Positions 32,444-44,133 of a DNA stretch of 64,000 nucleotides are shown in pieces. Source of the stretch: Rhynchospora pubera (taxonomy: Eukaryota; Streptophyta; Magnoliopsida; Poales; Cyperaceae); assembly GCA_028095005.1 (NCBI GenBank), contig CM051459.1:313908513-313972512 (forward strand), in the 5' to 3' direction. Both the position numbers and the translations under genes were made by a program. Within the stretch, counting starts at the first letter, position 1. Each line of letters starts with the position of its first letter. Below the pieces are notes generated by a model, which saw only the letters and a program-made list of their open reading frames with translations, was not told where the DNA came from and did no database searches.

Positions 32444-34594
32444 TGTTACACCCCGAGTCACTTTTACGCGACTCGAAGTGTACCTCGACAACCCGCCGCG
32501 TACAAAGACGCAAAGCGTAAAACATCATATACACTACAAATAATTCACATAAGATAATAGATGCCACTTCCACAAATTTTAGCCATCAATATCCAACAAC
32601 GGTGCAAAGAAAAGAAAAGACATAGACTTCTAGGGTGAGTTTTAACACGAAACTCCCCTGATCGTTCAACGTTTCAAATCCATTCTTGTTCATAAAAATA
32701 AAGAGAATACTATAAAGCAAATGTGGCATCTTAGAAAACCCGCATCCTTGGACCATACTCTTCCTGCGAAAATTCTAATTACTGATCTTCAACACCTGGA
32801 ACCCATATATAAAATGGAAAACGGATGAGAGACCGAAATAATCTCTCAATGCGGTATTCAGTTCCAGCCCGGAGATTTGTGAAATTAAATGTAACAATAA
32901 AAGATAATTAAAGTAGCAACAATTTATATGCATCATGTTTTCTACCATAATAACTATGCTGTGATGATGACATCCTTCAATAATTTATTATTTACTTATT
33001 GGCTTAAAACAAAAAGATTTTCTACTAATAACTTCACTTTTTATTTACATTTGGTAACACGTCCCACTTACCAAGCCCACTTGTTTGACATCAATTCCAC
33101 TAACCCAGGAAGCCCACTTACCCGTCGCGAACGGGCAACTTCTGGGGAGCGCGCTAGTACTAGGGCTCTCAAGCCAAACACTTGATACAACGATTACCAT
33201 CCACTCCACTTGCTATTTAAAAACTTAATTTCCACTTTCTTTTACTCATTAACACCAACACTAACACTATACTTTTATGTAAATAATATCTACTATCATT
33301 TCTAATTAGCACTAAACATTATGCACATGCATTTATATACTCAAACCATGCGTATTAATTATGTAACTTTGTTTTCACCTATCTTTTTCTCATAAAACAA
33401 CATGTGTAACCATCGTGGATAGTAATGCATTTATGAGTAAATGTAACCACTAATATTAATAATGTATTTATGCACTAGGTAAAATAAATACGAGCAGAGT
33501 ATAAAGTAACACAGGACATATGATTCTAGTTTGACTATCTAATATATAAATAAATCAATTTCACAACATAACCAGGATCTGCACCTGTCAAATAATGCGG
33601 TACGTCGAAACTTCTAATCTTCTCGTTGCCCTTCAAGACTTGTACCTAAATTACGTGTAATTATTTCTAATTACTATTTATCCGAAATATAAAAATAACA
33701 ATAAACAAATATATATCATTTTAATAAATCAAGCAAACCCAAAACCAACAGACGACACCGGTGTAAAGGGATCAATCTACTCGTAATAATCTAACAAGTG
33801 ACTCTCTAACCCCAATTGGAAACGGTCAACCCAACAAGACAAATTAAGGTTAATTTATACAAACAATATAACTGAATTTCACTTGCACATAGGAAATAAA
33901 TAGTATTAAATATTGTCATTTATGAAAATCAATCAATAAGCGGTGCATACAAGGACAAGGGAGTTTGGCCTAACTAAAATATCTTGTTGTCAAAATCTTG
34001 TAATATATAGTCAACGATTTGATAGTATAAAAGTTAGATCTTTGAAATCTCAAGAAATGTATATAGTAGTATACTCGGTAATAAAGAAAACATATACATG
34101 TCCATGAAAAAAAAGACGGAGTAAAACTTCAGCACACTGGTTTGAGAAATTCCAATTGGATTCAAATTACCGATCAATTTACGGAGATCAAAAGAAATAT
34201 TGAACAAACTTACTTCTCAACCACTGCTGCTTCCCTAGCACCGATCTCTTCTAGCAATATTTTAAACAATGAATTGGAAATGGAATTTAGAAAGGAAGCG
34301 ATTGGGTTATACAGGAGAAAAAGTGATATATGTATAGCGCATTTAACTTAACTAGCGCCTCTTAACAATTAACCACCTCTTGGTAGGCATTCTCTTATTA
34401 ATAATAACCGCCTCTTACTGGCTTGTAAAAGAAATATATATATATATATATATAAAAAAAAGACTCTTAAACAACCACCTCTTTTGGTGTTGAAAGAAAG
34501 AGATGCCTAAATTTAGCGCCTCTTAAAATAAAATAACATTAATAAAATATTTCTATTTTTAATTTAAAATAGTGCTAAATAACATAATGTTACA
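32444..34594 (-). repeat. 5' LTR of the Tekay-like element
   Basis: Forward-strand right copy, 2151 bp, starting TGTTACACCCC (the other copy has TGTCACACCCC) and ending ATGTTACA. Nearly identical to 28585-30737; the AT run near 34435 is shorter here. Confidence 0.93.
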
Positions 34595-34765
34595 ATTTCT
34601 AATTATTTCCATATTATTTATTTCCAAGTTTTAATATGTTGTATTAGAAAATGTATTAGGGTTTTGATTATTATGCAACTATACATCAAGGATTCAACTG
34701 TAATGGAAAGGTAGAAAAGAAATAAAGAATTAGTCTTCTTCTCCAAGTCTCTCTCTCTTGTATTA

Positions 34766-34784
34766 TGTTAGGTCAGAACCACGA
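34766..34784 (+). other. Damaged primer-binding site of the outer gypsy element
   Basis: 'ttaggtcagaaccacgacg' resembles the common site TTGGTATCAGAGCCACGACG with small deletions. It directly follows the 5' LTR end and precedes gag. Confidence 0.6.
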
Positions 34785-35356
34785 CGAGGAAGGGAGCTCG
34801 TCGAGGGAACGACTCAAATAGTCAACCCTCTACCCACAATTTTAAACTTAAGATCAGAGAATCACATCAATTTGGTATTAGATTCCATGGCTGCTGTTCT
34901 TGGAGCTTCTGACCTCAAAGAAATCAAAGATATGTTTGTAGCTTTGCTCAAACGCCAAGATGCACAAGACCAGAAAATAACAGCAATTCAGGCCCATCTA
35001 GCAGAGTTAGACTCACGCATCATCATCCGTGAAGATACTTCTGAATCGACAGGTACATGCAACAAGGGTCCTACGAGCGTTGATGCTGTTGTGCCCCCAC
35101 GTTACCATCGTGTGGAGTTTCTGCTCTTTGACGGTTCTGATGAACCACTTGAATGGCTCTGTCATTGCGAGCAATATTTTCGTGGTCAACGTGTCCCTGA
35201 GGAAGAGAAAGTTTTGTTGGCAGCATACCACATGACAGATGTTGCTCAACAATGGTATTATAAGATAGAACGTAGCGAAAGGATTCCTAATTGGCTGCAA
35301 TTTAAAGAAGCATGTCAACTCCAATTTGGTCCCCCCTTTCGTTCCAACCCAATTGA

Positions 35357-36965
35357 TGTGAATTTTCTAGGTTTAGAATTATACCCTATTTTACTCAAAT
35401 TTGTATCGCAAGCGCACGATAATCGTCTAAGTATTTAAGTGTCGAACCACAAGGACGGATGTTTTGATAACCAAGTTTCAATTTTTATTTAATCTACTAA
35501 ACTAGAGGTTTGCAGGATGATGTAGGTTGGTCACAGAGTTAACAACTAATTTAAATCACTATTAAATAAAACAGATTGCAGTTAAAAGTCGATTAATTGG
35601 CTAATTAGAAGTTAGGAGCTTAAGGCATGCTGATTATTTCAGTTTATTCCAGTCCCAGCGGTCCGCTGACTTTCGTAGCGGCCCGCTGAAGTGGACTCAG
35701 GTCGCTTGATAGACCAGCTGGTCGCTGGCTACTTAGCGGGCATAGACCACCTCGCTGGTTCACTCAGCGGCCCGCTGGTGTCAAGCTGAGACTATTACTT
35801 AGTTGATTTAAACGTTGCTTTGTGTATAGGATTGGGTTATTGTTGAAGTGTTACAGATTAAACTCTCGTTTTAGGTCTGGGATTCAATTCAACTAACTTC
35901 AAATCTATCAAGTAGATCTAAACTTCAACTTTCGTTTCATGGTCTAGTTTCTACGGGTTTATACCTTTCTAACCGATGAATTATTAAGCTTTCGCTACTA
36001 GAAAAGACTTATAACTCTCGTTAGTTAGTCTTGGTTCAATCTTTCGATTATAAACCTTCAAGTTGATACAATTGATGTCAAATATTTAGATTAATTTGGA
36101 CTTAACTATCTTACTAATCAAGCAAGGCCTATACTTGATGGATTCGAGCAAACTAACCTAAGCAATTAAATTTCAATCAGATAAGCAATTTAAGAAAGGA
36201 AATAAAACACAACATGCAACTAAGAAATCAACTAAAATAACAATATCAATTCATAAACTTAAAGGTTCATTGCCATGGCCCCTAAAAAGGTATCTACTCG
36301 CGATCAGACATAGAACACATCAACAAAGTATAAAAGAGAAAAGATAACATAAGAAAGAAATAAAGTTACAACAGAAAAGCAACTCGATCTCTATCTTTCT
36401 GTCTTCTGCTACTCGACAGCGGTTCGCAGGTGGATCTAGCGACCCGTTGGACCTGTGCAGAACTGTTCTCATTTCGCCCAGAAAAACTCCGCTAATTCCG
36501 ACCCCCCTGTCTTCAACGCTTCCTCTTTATATAACATACATTGGCGATTCTCTAAAGGTGGAGGTTGTGCAAGTAGAGGCTCTAAATTTGGCGTAGACGG
36601 TTGTGGAGGAGATAGCAAATCTGGCTGGCTATTTTTGTCTGTCAGTTAACATCTTCCAGCAGCCCGCTGCCAAGTCTAGCAGCCCACTGAAGTCTTCTGT
36701 ATCGCCAGTCAACATCTGCTACCCGCTGCCTCGCTGTGGGTCGCTGATCAGATCTGTGGGCCGCAGGTCTAGTCTGAAATCGCTCCAAATGTCGTGTCGA
36801 GTAGCCACATCGCGTAGATCCTATACAAAATGAAGCAACCATGGCAGTACCTAACTTCTAACCTAAATTAGCAATTAAACATTAGAAAAAGCACATAAAA
36901 TCAAGAAATTAAGACCTATAAATGGTTGAAATACTAGGTACGAAAACCATTTATCTCTAATCACA
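35357..36965. mobile_element. LTR-like insertion (TGTGA...TCACA) carrying CAGCGGCCCGCTG palindromes
   Basis: Splits the outer gag between NPI and ELSLL codons. Ends TGTGAATTTTC and CTAATCACA give a 5-bp inverted repeat with TG...CA. Only 'ga' is shared by the flanks, so no clean 5-bp duplication is seen. Near its left end 'gcaagcgcacgat...gtcgaaccacaaggac' resembles a repeat found widely in plant genomes. No coding region. A solo LTR is the best guess, lineage unknown. Confidence 0.6.
35655..36780. repeat. Two clusters of CAGCGGCCCGCTG-type palindromes
   Basis: Cluster one (35655-35780) has AGCGGTCCGCTG, AGCGGCCCGCTG and CAGCGGCCCGCTG plus half sites (gctggtcgctgg, gcgggc). Cluster two (36415-36780) has CAGCGGTTCGC, AGCGACCCGTTGG, CAGCAGCCCGCTG, AGCAGCCCACTG, CTACCCGCTG and GGGTCGCTGATC. 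Arms are 5-6 bp around a GC-rich centre, far more GC-rich than the AT-rich surroundings. Confidence 0.75.
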
Positions 36966-37571
36966 GAGTTGTCTTTGCTACATTAATCTGGCTCTGTTCA
37001 GGAGTACACCAAGGACTTCTATCGAGTCCTATGTGGCACTGAGCAACTTGCACCAACACATGAAATCAGATTATTCTTGTTAGGGCCATCTGAAATAATT
37101 AGGTCAGATGTGGAGATGCAAAATCCAATCTCTTTAGAGACAGCAATCGGTTTGGCTTGTGATTCTGAGCGACATTACTAGATTTTATGGGGCTCTGGTT
37201 AGCTACCCCGTCCACCTGAGCAATTGTTGTCCGTGCAACTGGTACGAGCTAGATCACTTCTTCCTAAGCCGCCTGAAGTACTGACCCTACCCGCACCGTC
37301 GAGAACTGAACCAGATCACCGCAGTTTACGCCACCTCACACTAACAGAGATGGCTGAGAGATGTAAGAAGGATTTGTGCTTCAATTCTGATGAATTTTAT
37401 ACAAGGGGCCATAAGTGTAAGCGGCTATTCTGGCTAGATGTCATGGATGATGAACAAGCAGAATCGTCATTGTTGGATGCCAACGAAACACCTAACAAAT
37501 ATTGATAATATCCACAACCATTACCTTACTTTTCAGCTTGAGGACAAGCTGCTTCTCATGGAGAGAGAAAA

Positions 37572-37649
37572 TGTTATGGGCGTTAGGAAAAGGAAACCAA
37601 CAGAATTAGATAATTTCTAATTATTTCCATATTATTTATTTCCAAGTTT
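37572..37649 (+). repeat. Truncated 3' LTR of the outer gypsy element
   Basis: TGTTATGGGCGTTAGG onward matches 28538-28584 joined to 34600-34635, across the site of the Tekay-like insertion. It shows the intact target (agataatttctaattatttc). Preceded by the purine tract GGAGAGAGAAAA. Cut at 37649 by CACTACAGGAG. Confidence 0.85.
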
Positions 37650-37942
37650 CACTACAGGAGAGTGTTTCGGTTGCATCGGGCGCCTCCATGCTAGAGAGGG
37701 CTTGTTGCATTGACAAGCGGATGCTACAGACCAGTCGCATCGGCCAATTTCCGATGTAGCTGGCTTCGATGCTGACGATTCAATGGCATCGACATTTTGG
37801 TTGCATCGACATTAAATTGATGCAACTAAAATCATTAGTGCATCTGCTTGTCGGATGCAACTGCTTGTTGTTTTGCATTCGAAGAGTGCATGCTATTAGT
37901 TTTGCTAGCATCGATTAAGTGAATGGCAGTTTATCTTATTTG
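37650..37942. mobile_element. One end of a CACTA (CMC/EnSpm) transposon, truncated
   Basis: Starts CACTACAGGAGAG exactly where the 3' LTR stops. The next 290 bp are rich in short words in both directions ('gcatcga', 'tgcatc', 'gatgcaac'), as expected of a CACTA subterminal region that binds transposase. No second terminus (…TGTAGTG) or transposase was found. The sequence ends where block B begins. Confidence 0.65.
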
Positions 37943-39606
37943 CATCAAATAATTGTTTACCCAATGCAATATAGACCATGGATTGATTATGATCTAATTT
38001 AATCAGTAGTCTGGATTGAACAACGAGTTAAAAGTTTAAAAATTTTGTATAGACCTGTTAGCTTTCGCTGGCGGAGAGGAATTGCGCTGGGTTAAAAACG
38101 TTGTTGGCGAGTTCGATTCTCTACGCTCTCTTTTCAAAAATCTTTCAAATTTTCGCAGGAAAGACCAAATTAGTAGTAAAACTCAAAAAGGAAAGCATTT
38201 ACGTCTCTCCCCTTTAGCAATTTCCTCATTCTATCAATAAGATCCGTATCTCTTCTCAATTAAAGAAAGGATTTACGGCTAGGGTTTTCAATTTCCTCAA
38301 AGTTTCATTTTGCCGCTCGCATAAAAAAAGAATTTCCTCCTTCCCCAGTCAAATTGCAGAACTTCGTGTCCTCTTCAGTTCCCGCTGCTGTTAAGGTTAA
38401 TATTTCATTTTGATGTGATTCATTTTACCTTTTTGTTTTGAAATGGAAATTTTATATGAGATTTTGAATGATTTACTCCTTAAGTGCTAAGGTTGCCTTT
38501 GTCTTTTACCTAGCAGAAATTTTTGAATCGATTTGTTGAAATTTCTTAGGATTATTTCTGTTATTATCTTTTACGAGCATGCAGGAAGGGTCCAAGATCA
38601 GAAGACTTTCATCAAATTTGAAGCTTGGAGTTCCAATTTTTGTTATGGAGTTTTCAATATCTTCAGACAAGGGTTGTATATTGCTGCCATTAAATCCTCT
38701 CTTTTTTTTTCCTTTTCTTTCGTGTGCTCTTGCTTGTAATTTTAAAAGATGGCAATGAATTCTACTACTTGATTTGTATTTTTTAGTACGATTTTTTTTA
38801 TTTCTCTTGATATTTATTCAGATACCTATAGACTACCGTTTCATTAAACCAAATTGATTCGAATTGTTACGAATTAGAAAGGTATAAAGAGTCTCAATCT
38901 AACTTCCGAATTTTTTATTTTATGCTATGCTTTCATAAACAAATAGTCCTTTTTGTAATCTCCCTTTCATTTATATTCGATCTCAAAATCTTAATTGGTT
39001 ATTACGACAATGTCTTAATTTAATTACCTTATGTCAGCAAGAGTTTTCATTTGGGTAATTATTATCTTCTCTTTAGATTTTTTATTATTTGGGAATAAAT
39101 TACTAAGTAAGTGTGCTTCAATAGAACAAAATTAAATAACAACAATAAAGTGATAAAGGAGAATTAGCGAATGGGAGATTCTGCAATACTTTATAAAACT
39201 TTGGAAGATGATTTATCTCATATTTTTTCACTTTTCTTATTAGTTTCTTTTTAAATGCTTTCAGGATGAAGATATTGCAAGACTGCTGCAATAGCATCAA
39301 CCTACCAGTCAAGTTGGAATCCATTAGTAGGTAAACTCATCCAGTTTCATAACTTTTAATTTATTGTGCATTTTAACTCGCACAAGGGATTTAATTTTGT
39401 ATCCAATAAAAAAAACAAAATGATGAATATAAACAACAAATGAAGATTTACAATAAGAAAAAAGCTGGAAGGAAAGAATACAAACAACAAATGAAGATTT
39501 TCAATCAGAAAAATCTGGAGGGAAAGACCTTCAAATATTTTCCACAATAATTAATTCAACTGATTTGGAATGATACTATATGGGTGCATTTTCTTTTGTA
39601 ATTTAG

Positions 39607-40069
39607 GTAATCGCTCTTGAAAAAGAAAGACCATAACAAATTGCTAAAGCAGGAAGCCTTTAATTGCTTATAAGAAATATGAGGAAAGTAAGAACATTAT
39701 AAAGGTACCACCGTACCAGTATTATTTTAATAATAAATTAAATTAATTACTCAATTAGATTTGTGTATTTACATTTTATAATTTTTTGTTGAATCAGAAA
39801 ACTAAGGAAAATTGATTGAAGAGGAACCAAAAGGATGAAAATGATCCAAGCAAAGCCTAAGAAGCCAACTTCTTTCATTCTATTGAAATTCTCATTATGA
39901 ACTTATATATGGTACTAATAATAATACTTGAAATTAATTTAAAAGTCTGATAATATATGTTCTATTATATGATTCCAATATAGAAGCAAAGGAAGCATTT
40001 GCCTGTTGAACGTCCTGACACAATGTATTCTATCATCACCGTTAAATGGAAGGCAAACTGGGTCAAATG
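39607..40069 (+). pseudogene. HMG-box gene remnant, copy B
   Basis: Same three exon-like pieces as copy A, with a few base changes (GATGAAAATGATCC for DENDP; ERPDT and VKWKANW kept). It is equally broken, so the gene was already dead before duplication. Confidence 0.42.
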
Positions 40070-41556
40070 AATAAAATAGAATTAAATTGAAGCTAATTTC
40101 TGAGTTATTGTTGAGAGTATCGGTTTTGTTTTGTAGTAGTTGAGTAAAGAAGAAAAATAGAAATGGAATGCCAAGGCAACAGAAGGTATGGCCGAGTAGA
40201 ACCAATCCAAACCAAAGGCATACACAAGATTATTATTATTATTATTATTATTTTGACAAGCTAGGTAGTGGCATACAAAAGATTATTGTTAGATTTTTTA
40301 GAAATTAATAAGTTAAATCCATTTTTTTTATTATTTCTCAATAGAAGTAAAGTCGAATTCTACAAGGGTGATAATTTTATGGGAAAAAGGCTGTGTAACT
40401 TGTGAATTTTAAGTCTTATTTTTATTGTTTTTGCTGCAAACTTAGTTGATAATAGTTTTACACTCGGAGCCCGGTATTTGATAAAGAAATGTAATATATG
40501 GAATGGTAAGTAATATTAAAAGAATTGCATACATTTTCATTTGGCACTAATTATTGTATAGTGAATAAAAAGGTATGCGTATCTTGCCTCTGTAATACTT
40601 CAATATTCCAATTGAGAATTTGTCTTTAAAGCTATTTTTCAGTCTCCACTTCCGGCTTCCCAACAAAGATTCTGATTTTTTTTTATCTTTTTGATACGTC
40701 TGTTTAAGTGGAAAAAATAAATATACATGTCCTAAATTTCTGCTGTACTTAAAAAAAAATACTGCCTTTACTTCCGTACAAATGTCAATATTATTGTTTT
40801 TATTTTTCTGTCGTTGCCTTCCATCAAAATGCAATTTCTTGAAGTTAAATTTTTGGCTTCTTCCTCTTAAATCTTGCTAACCTTCCCTTGCAGTAAAACC
40901 AATTTTTGGTAATTTGAGAAGTCCACGCATGCTATTATTGGCATCTTTAAAAAATTTTGAAAGTTAATCATATAATCATTTATTTATTATCATATAATCA
41001 TATAATCATATAATCATTTATTTATTAATATATAATATATAGTATATTTTATGCAGTGAGAAACTATATATTCTTTTAGGAGAAAAAATGATACACAACC
41101 TTAAAATTATTGTAAAAACCCAAGTTGTGATTTACAGATAAGCTTAAATAATATGACATATTTGCTTTGCTTCACTTAGTCTGCACGGAAATTAAATAAG
41201 CATAAATAAAACAAAATAAGCCAACACAATTCCTTAACTTTTATGATAAGTTGACCAATATGTGCCATTATTATTATTACTACAGTATGTATTAATTTTG
41301 TGTGCTTTTTATTAAATGCAAAATATAACTATTGCCTTCTATAATATATATCTATTTATTTGGTAATGCAAAATTAATTGAAAACGTATTAACTCTTAAA
41401 TATGTTGTTTGAACGTTTTTCTCTATCACTTAATTAAGTTGCTGAAAATATATAGGGAAACATATAAATAATGGAATCGTGATATTGGGGGCAGGCGCCA
41501 ATTCCACCATATATTTGGAATAGCACGATTTTAACATGCCAACTAAGCCAACAATA

Positions 41557-42108
41557 TCTCTACTTATTAAAATCTCCTAAATTTGGAAAGTTGCCCTTTT
41601 ATTAGTTATTAGACAAATAACAGTAACAAGAAATATTAATTTTCAAACTCATGGCACGTTCTGATTTTTAATAAATTAAAAAAAAAACATTGATTTCCAT
41701 ACAATTAGTCATATCCCAATTGTTTGGTCCCTCCAAAAAAAAAAGTCTACAATAAATTAAATTATTTTTTTAAAGTTGTTTATATATTAAAATTATCGTT
41801 TAATTTATTTATTATGCCCACACATTAGGTGGGCGTTTATGTAGCAATATTTGGCATGATTTAGTGTATGTCTATTTAGCAATGGGATATATAAGAAAAT
41901 ATAAATTTTCATATTCTGTGATTAAATATGCAAAAAATATGCATACTATAATGTCCAATGATACATGATTTACATGTATCTCAATGATCTGGAATTTCAA
42001 GAATATCACTGGACTTCTACAATTTCGGCAATAATTCATGAAGTTGTGAACAACCCACAATCAAATAGATTAAAGTCCACCCGCACATTCAGCGGACATT
42101 GCTGCTAG
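41557..42108 (+). mobile_element. Short non-autonomous Helitron, copy B
   Basis: A|TCTCTACTTATTAAAATC start and CTAG|T end, with a terminal hairpin (CCGC-acattca-GCGG). 552 bp, collinear with copy A; one hairpin-loop base differs. Confidence 0.68.
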
Positions 42109-44133
42109 TAAAGTCTAAAAAAAACATTAGATGATGCTGCAAAATGGTTAATTTTAAGTATTAAATTTTGAATAACAAAATACACGTTATTAAGGTTGAT
42201 ATAAGTATTTGTAAAATAATTAATTTAAAAGTAAAGTCAGTAAAACACCAAAACACCTAAATAATAACTTTTGAATATCTTAAATTTTTTAAGTTATGCA
42301 ATATGAACTTAATCTAATTGATATAATTTTAAATTGTTTCTGTATAAGTCAGTTTAGTAATATATTTTTTTAGGTAAGAAAAATTGATATCACATTAATA
42401 TTTGATTTTATACATACTATTAAAATACCAAGTATTGGAAGGAAAATATTAGTGTGAACATTTCTATAAAAATAAACTTATGTTTTATAACTTTAACAAT
42501 AAAAGTATTTTACTTTCACTAACATCCTTTAATTAGAAAATGTATATATTAAATGTTTTCTAAAACAAATTAAAGTTGTCAACAACTTAAACCATTGCTT
42601 GGATTGTAGGAACTCATCAGAACATCTTCTTTCACAATGTTTTCTAAATGGAATTCTATCAAAATTTTATAAAATACTTCTTTTAATATAATAATATATT
42701 TTAAAACAGAATCCATTTTCAGAAATCCTAAGTCCAACTTTCCTTAGATCAGACTTTAAGTTCCTTATTAAATCTCCAGTCTCCAAGTATGGTTTAGTGA
42801 ACCAAAAACCAGAACGGGTAGATCGTTAGAATAGATTTTTGACGTGAGTTTCTTTCGTCGGGTGCATCGCAAGACTTCTCCAGGCAAGTGGACAACTTCT
42901 ACCTTGAGCACAAGACTGAAGGAACTAGTCAGGACTCCATCGATCATTCTGAGGAGTAGTCGCTCTGCCTCTGACTTTTCCAAGTGTGGATGTCTTTTTA
43001 TGACTGATGTGGATGTCTTAGGTTTTGTTTAATCCTTAGTTAGTAATTAGATCATTAACTAATTGTGTGCATATCATGTCATTAACATTAAGCAAACAAT
43101 TAAGAGCATCTCATTAATTAAAGATTACTTTTTCATATATAGGATATGCATTCATATTAATGAAGTGATTAATAAACTTAAAAGTGCCTTAAATAACCAC
43201 TTCCATCTGGTGCGGATCAGGATAGTGAAAAAAAATGATTACAATACAACAAACTAACAAACCACAAACAAAACACATCAACCATTTCAATAAATAACAA
43301 AATTATTTCATTCCCATCTTATATTGGAGGTAATTCAACTTCCACTTCATTAGTACTATCAAACCTCAAGGGGTCCAATAGATATCATCACTTATCAGGT
43401 ATACTAATGTGGGACATACAATTTTCGTGATAAATAATTTTTTCTCGCACAATTCAAGAGAACATAAATAAAGTCTATATAGCAGCCTTCATCAAGAAAC
43501 AACATTACACAATATTTCTTGAACATATCATCATGTGGAAAAGCTGAGCCATCTTTAAATCCAGAATTAAACTCATATGAAATAAATAATGACACATAAC
43601 ACGTACAATCCATATATTTATTTCATTGGATCAAATCATATGCTATATTCCAGTAACATACACATATGCAATTAAGTTGGTAAATCCTTACCTATGATTT
43701 GTATAACTTAATCAGTACTTAATTTACGTACTAATATTTTTTATAATTAATGTTTCTTGTTAATTATCGATTATGAATGATTTAGATTTATTATTGTCAT
43801 TTAATAAAACATGAAACATAGGGATCCACAATCTTATTTATTCAATAAGATTGGATTATACATGGTAATTACGCATACAAAGTGAAAATATGATAAAATA
43901 ATTAAATTTAAGTAATTTCATCACAATAATCCACATTTAAACTCTTTATACTGTCCAAATTAAGATTCATATATTGTTTATTAAAAAAGAATGGATTATA
44001 CATGGTAATTACGTATATAAGATACAAATAATGTAATTTCTAATCTTTTTTATAATTAATGTTTCTTATTAATTATTAAGATTGTGGACGATTTTAGATT
44101 TATCATTGTCATTAAATAAAACATGAAACACGG

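Larger units (their letters stand above)
28585..34594 (-). mobile_element. Young Tekay/Del-like Ty3/gypsy element, gag-only, with intact LTRs
   Basis: LTRs at 28585-30737 and 32444-34594 are flanked by the 5-bp duplication ATTTC (28580-28584 and 34595-34599). The element reads on the reverse strand: 5' LTR at the right, primer site at 32420-32436, gag 32277-31096, damaged protease piece, polypurine tract at 30738-30751, 3' LTR at the left. The inside is only 1.7 kb and lacks RT, RNase H and integrase, so it must have moved with enzymes supplied by a relative. I noticed four substitutions and one AT-run length change between the 2.15-kb LTRs, so the insertion is recent. Confidence 0.93.
34887..37505 (+). 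pseudogene. gag: gag of the outer gypsy element, interrupted
   Basis: Starts at ATG 34887 (MAAVLGASDL). It carries the gag core (FDGSDEPLEWLCHCEQYFRG, PEEEKVLLAAYHM, AQQWYY, FGPPFRSNP), then is broken at 35356 by a 1.6-kb LTR-like insert. It resumes at 36966 (GSVQEYTKDF, LFLLGPSEIIRSDVE) with an in-frame TAA at 36984-36986 and further stops near 37180-37200. The knuckle region MAERCKKDLCFNSDEFY...GHKCKRLF has Ser in place of the second Cys usual in CFNCDE. An upstream in-frame ATG at 34758 lies in the LTR/primer-site area and is unlikely to be used. Confidence 0.85.
28538..37649 (+). mobile_element. Outer Ty3/gypsy element with short LTRs (Reina-like), degraded and nested into
   Basis: The 5' LTR is 28538-28584 plus 34600-34767 (about 215 bp, start TGATATGGGCGTTAGG), split by the Tekay-like element. 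The 3' LTR starts at 37572 (TGTTATGGGCGTTAGG) and is cut at 37649 by a CACTA end. A damaged initiator-Met primer site is at 34766-34784, a gag remnant at 34887-37505, and a purine tract at 37559-37571. Protease, RT, RNase H and integrase are gone: the gag knuckle region is followed almost at once by a piece like the pol C-terminus (FQLEDKLLL, about 37530). Short LTRs and the gag type suggest the Reina lineage. Confidence 0.8.
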
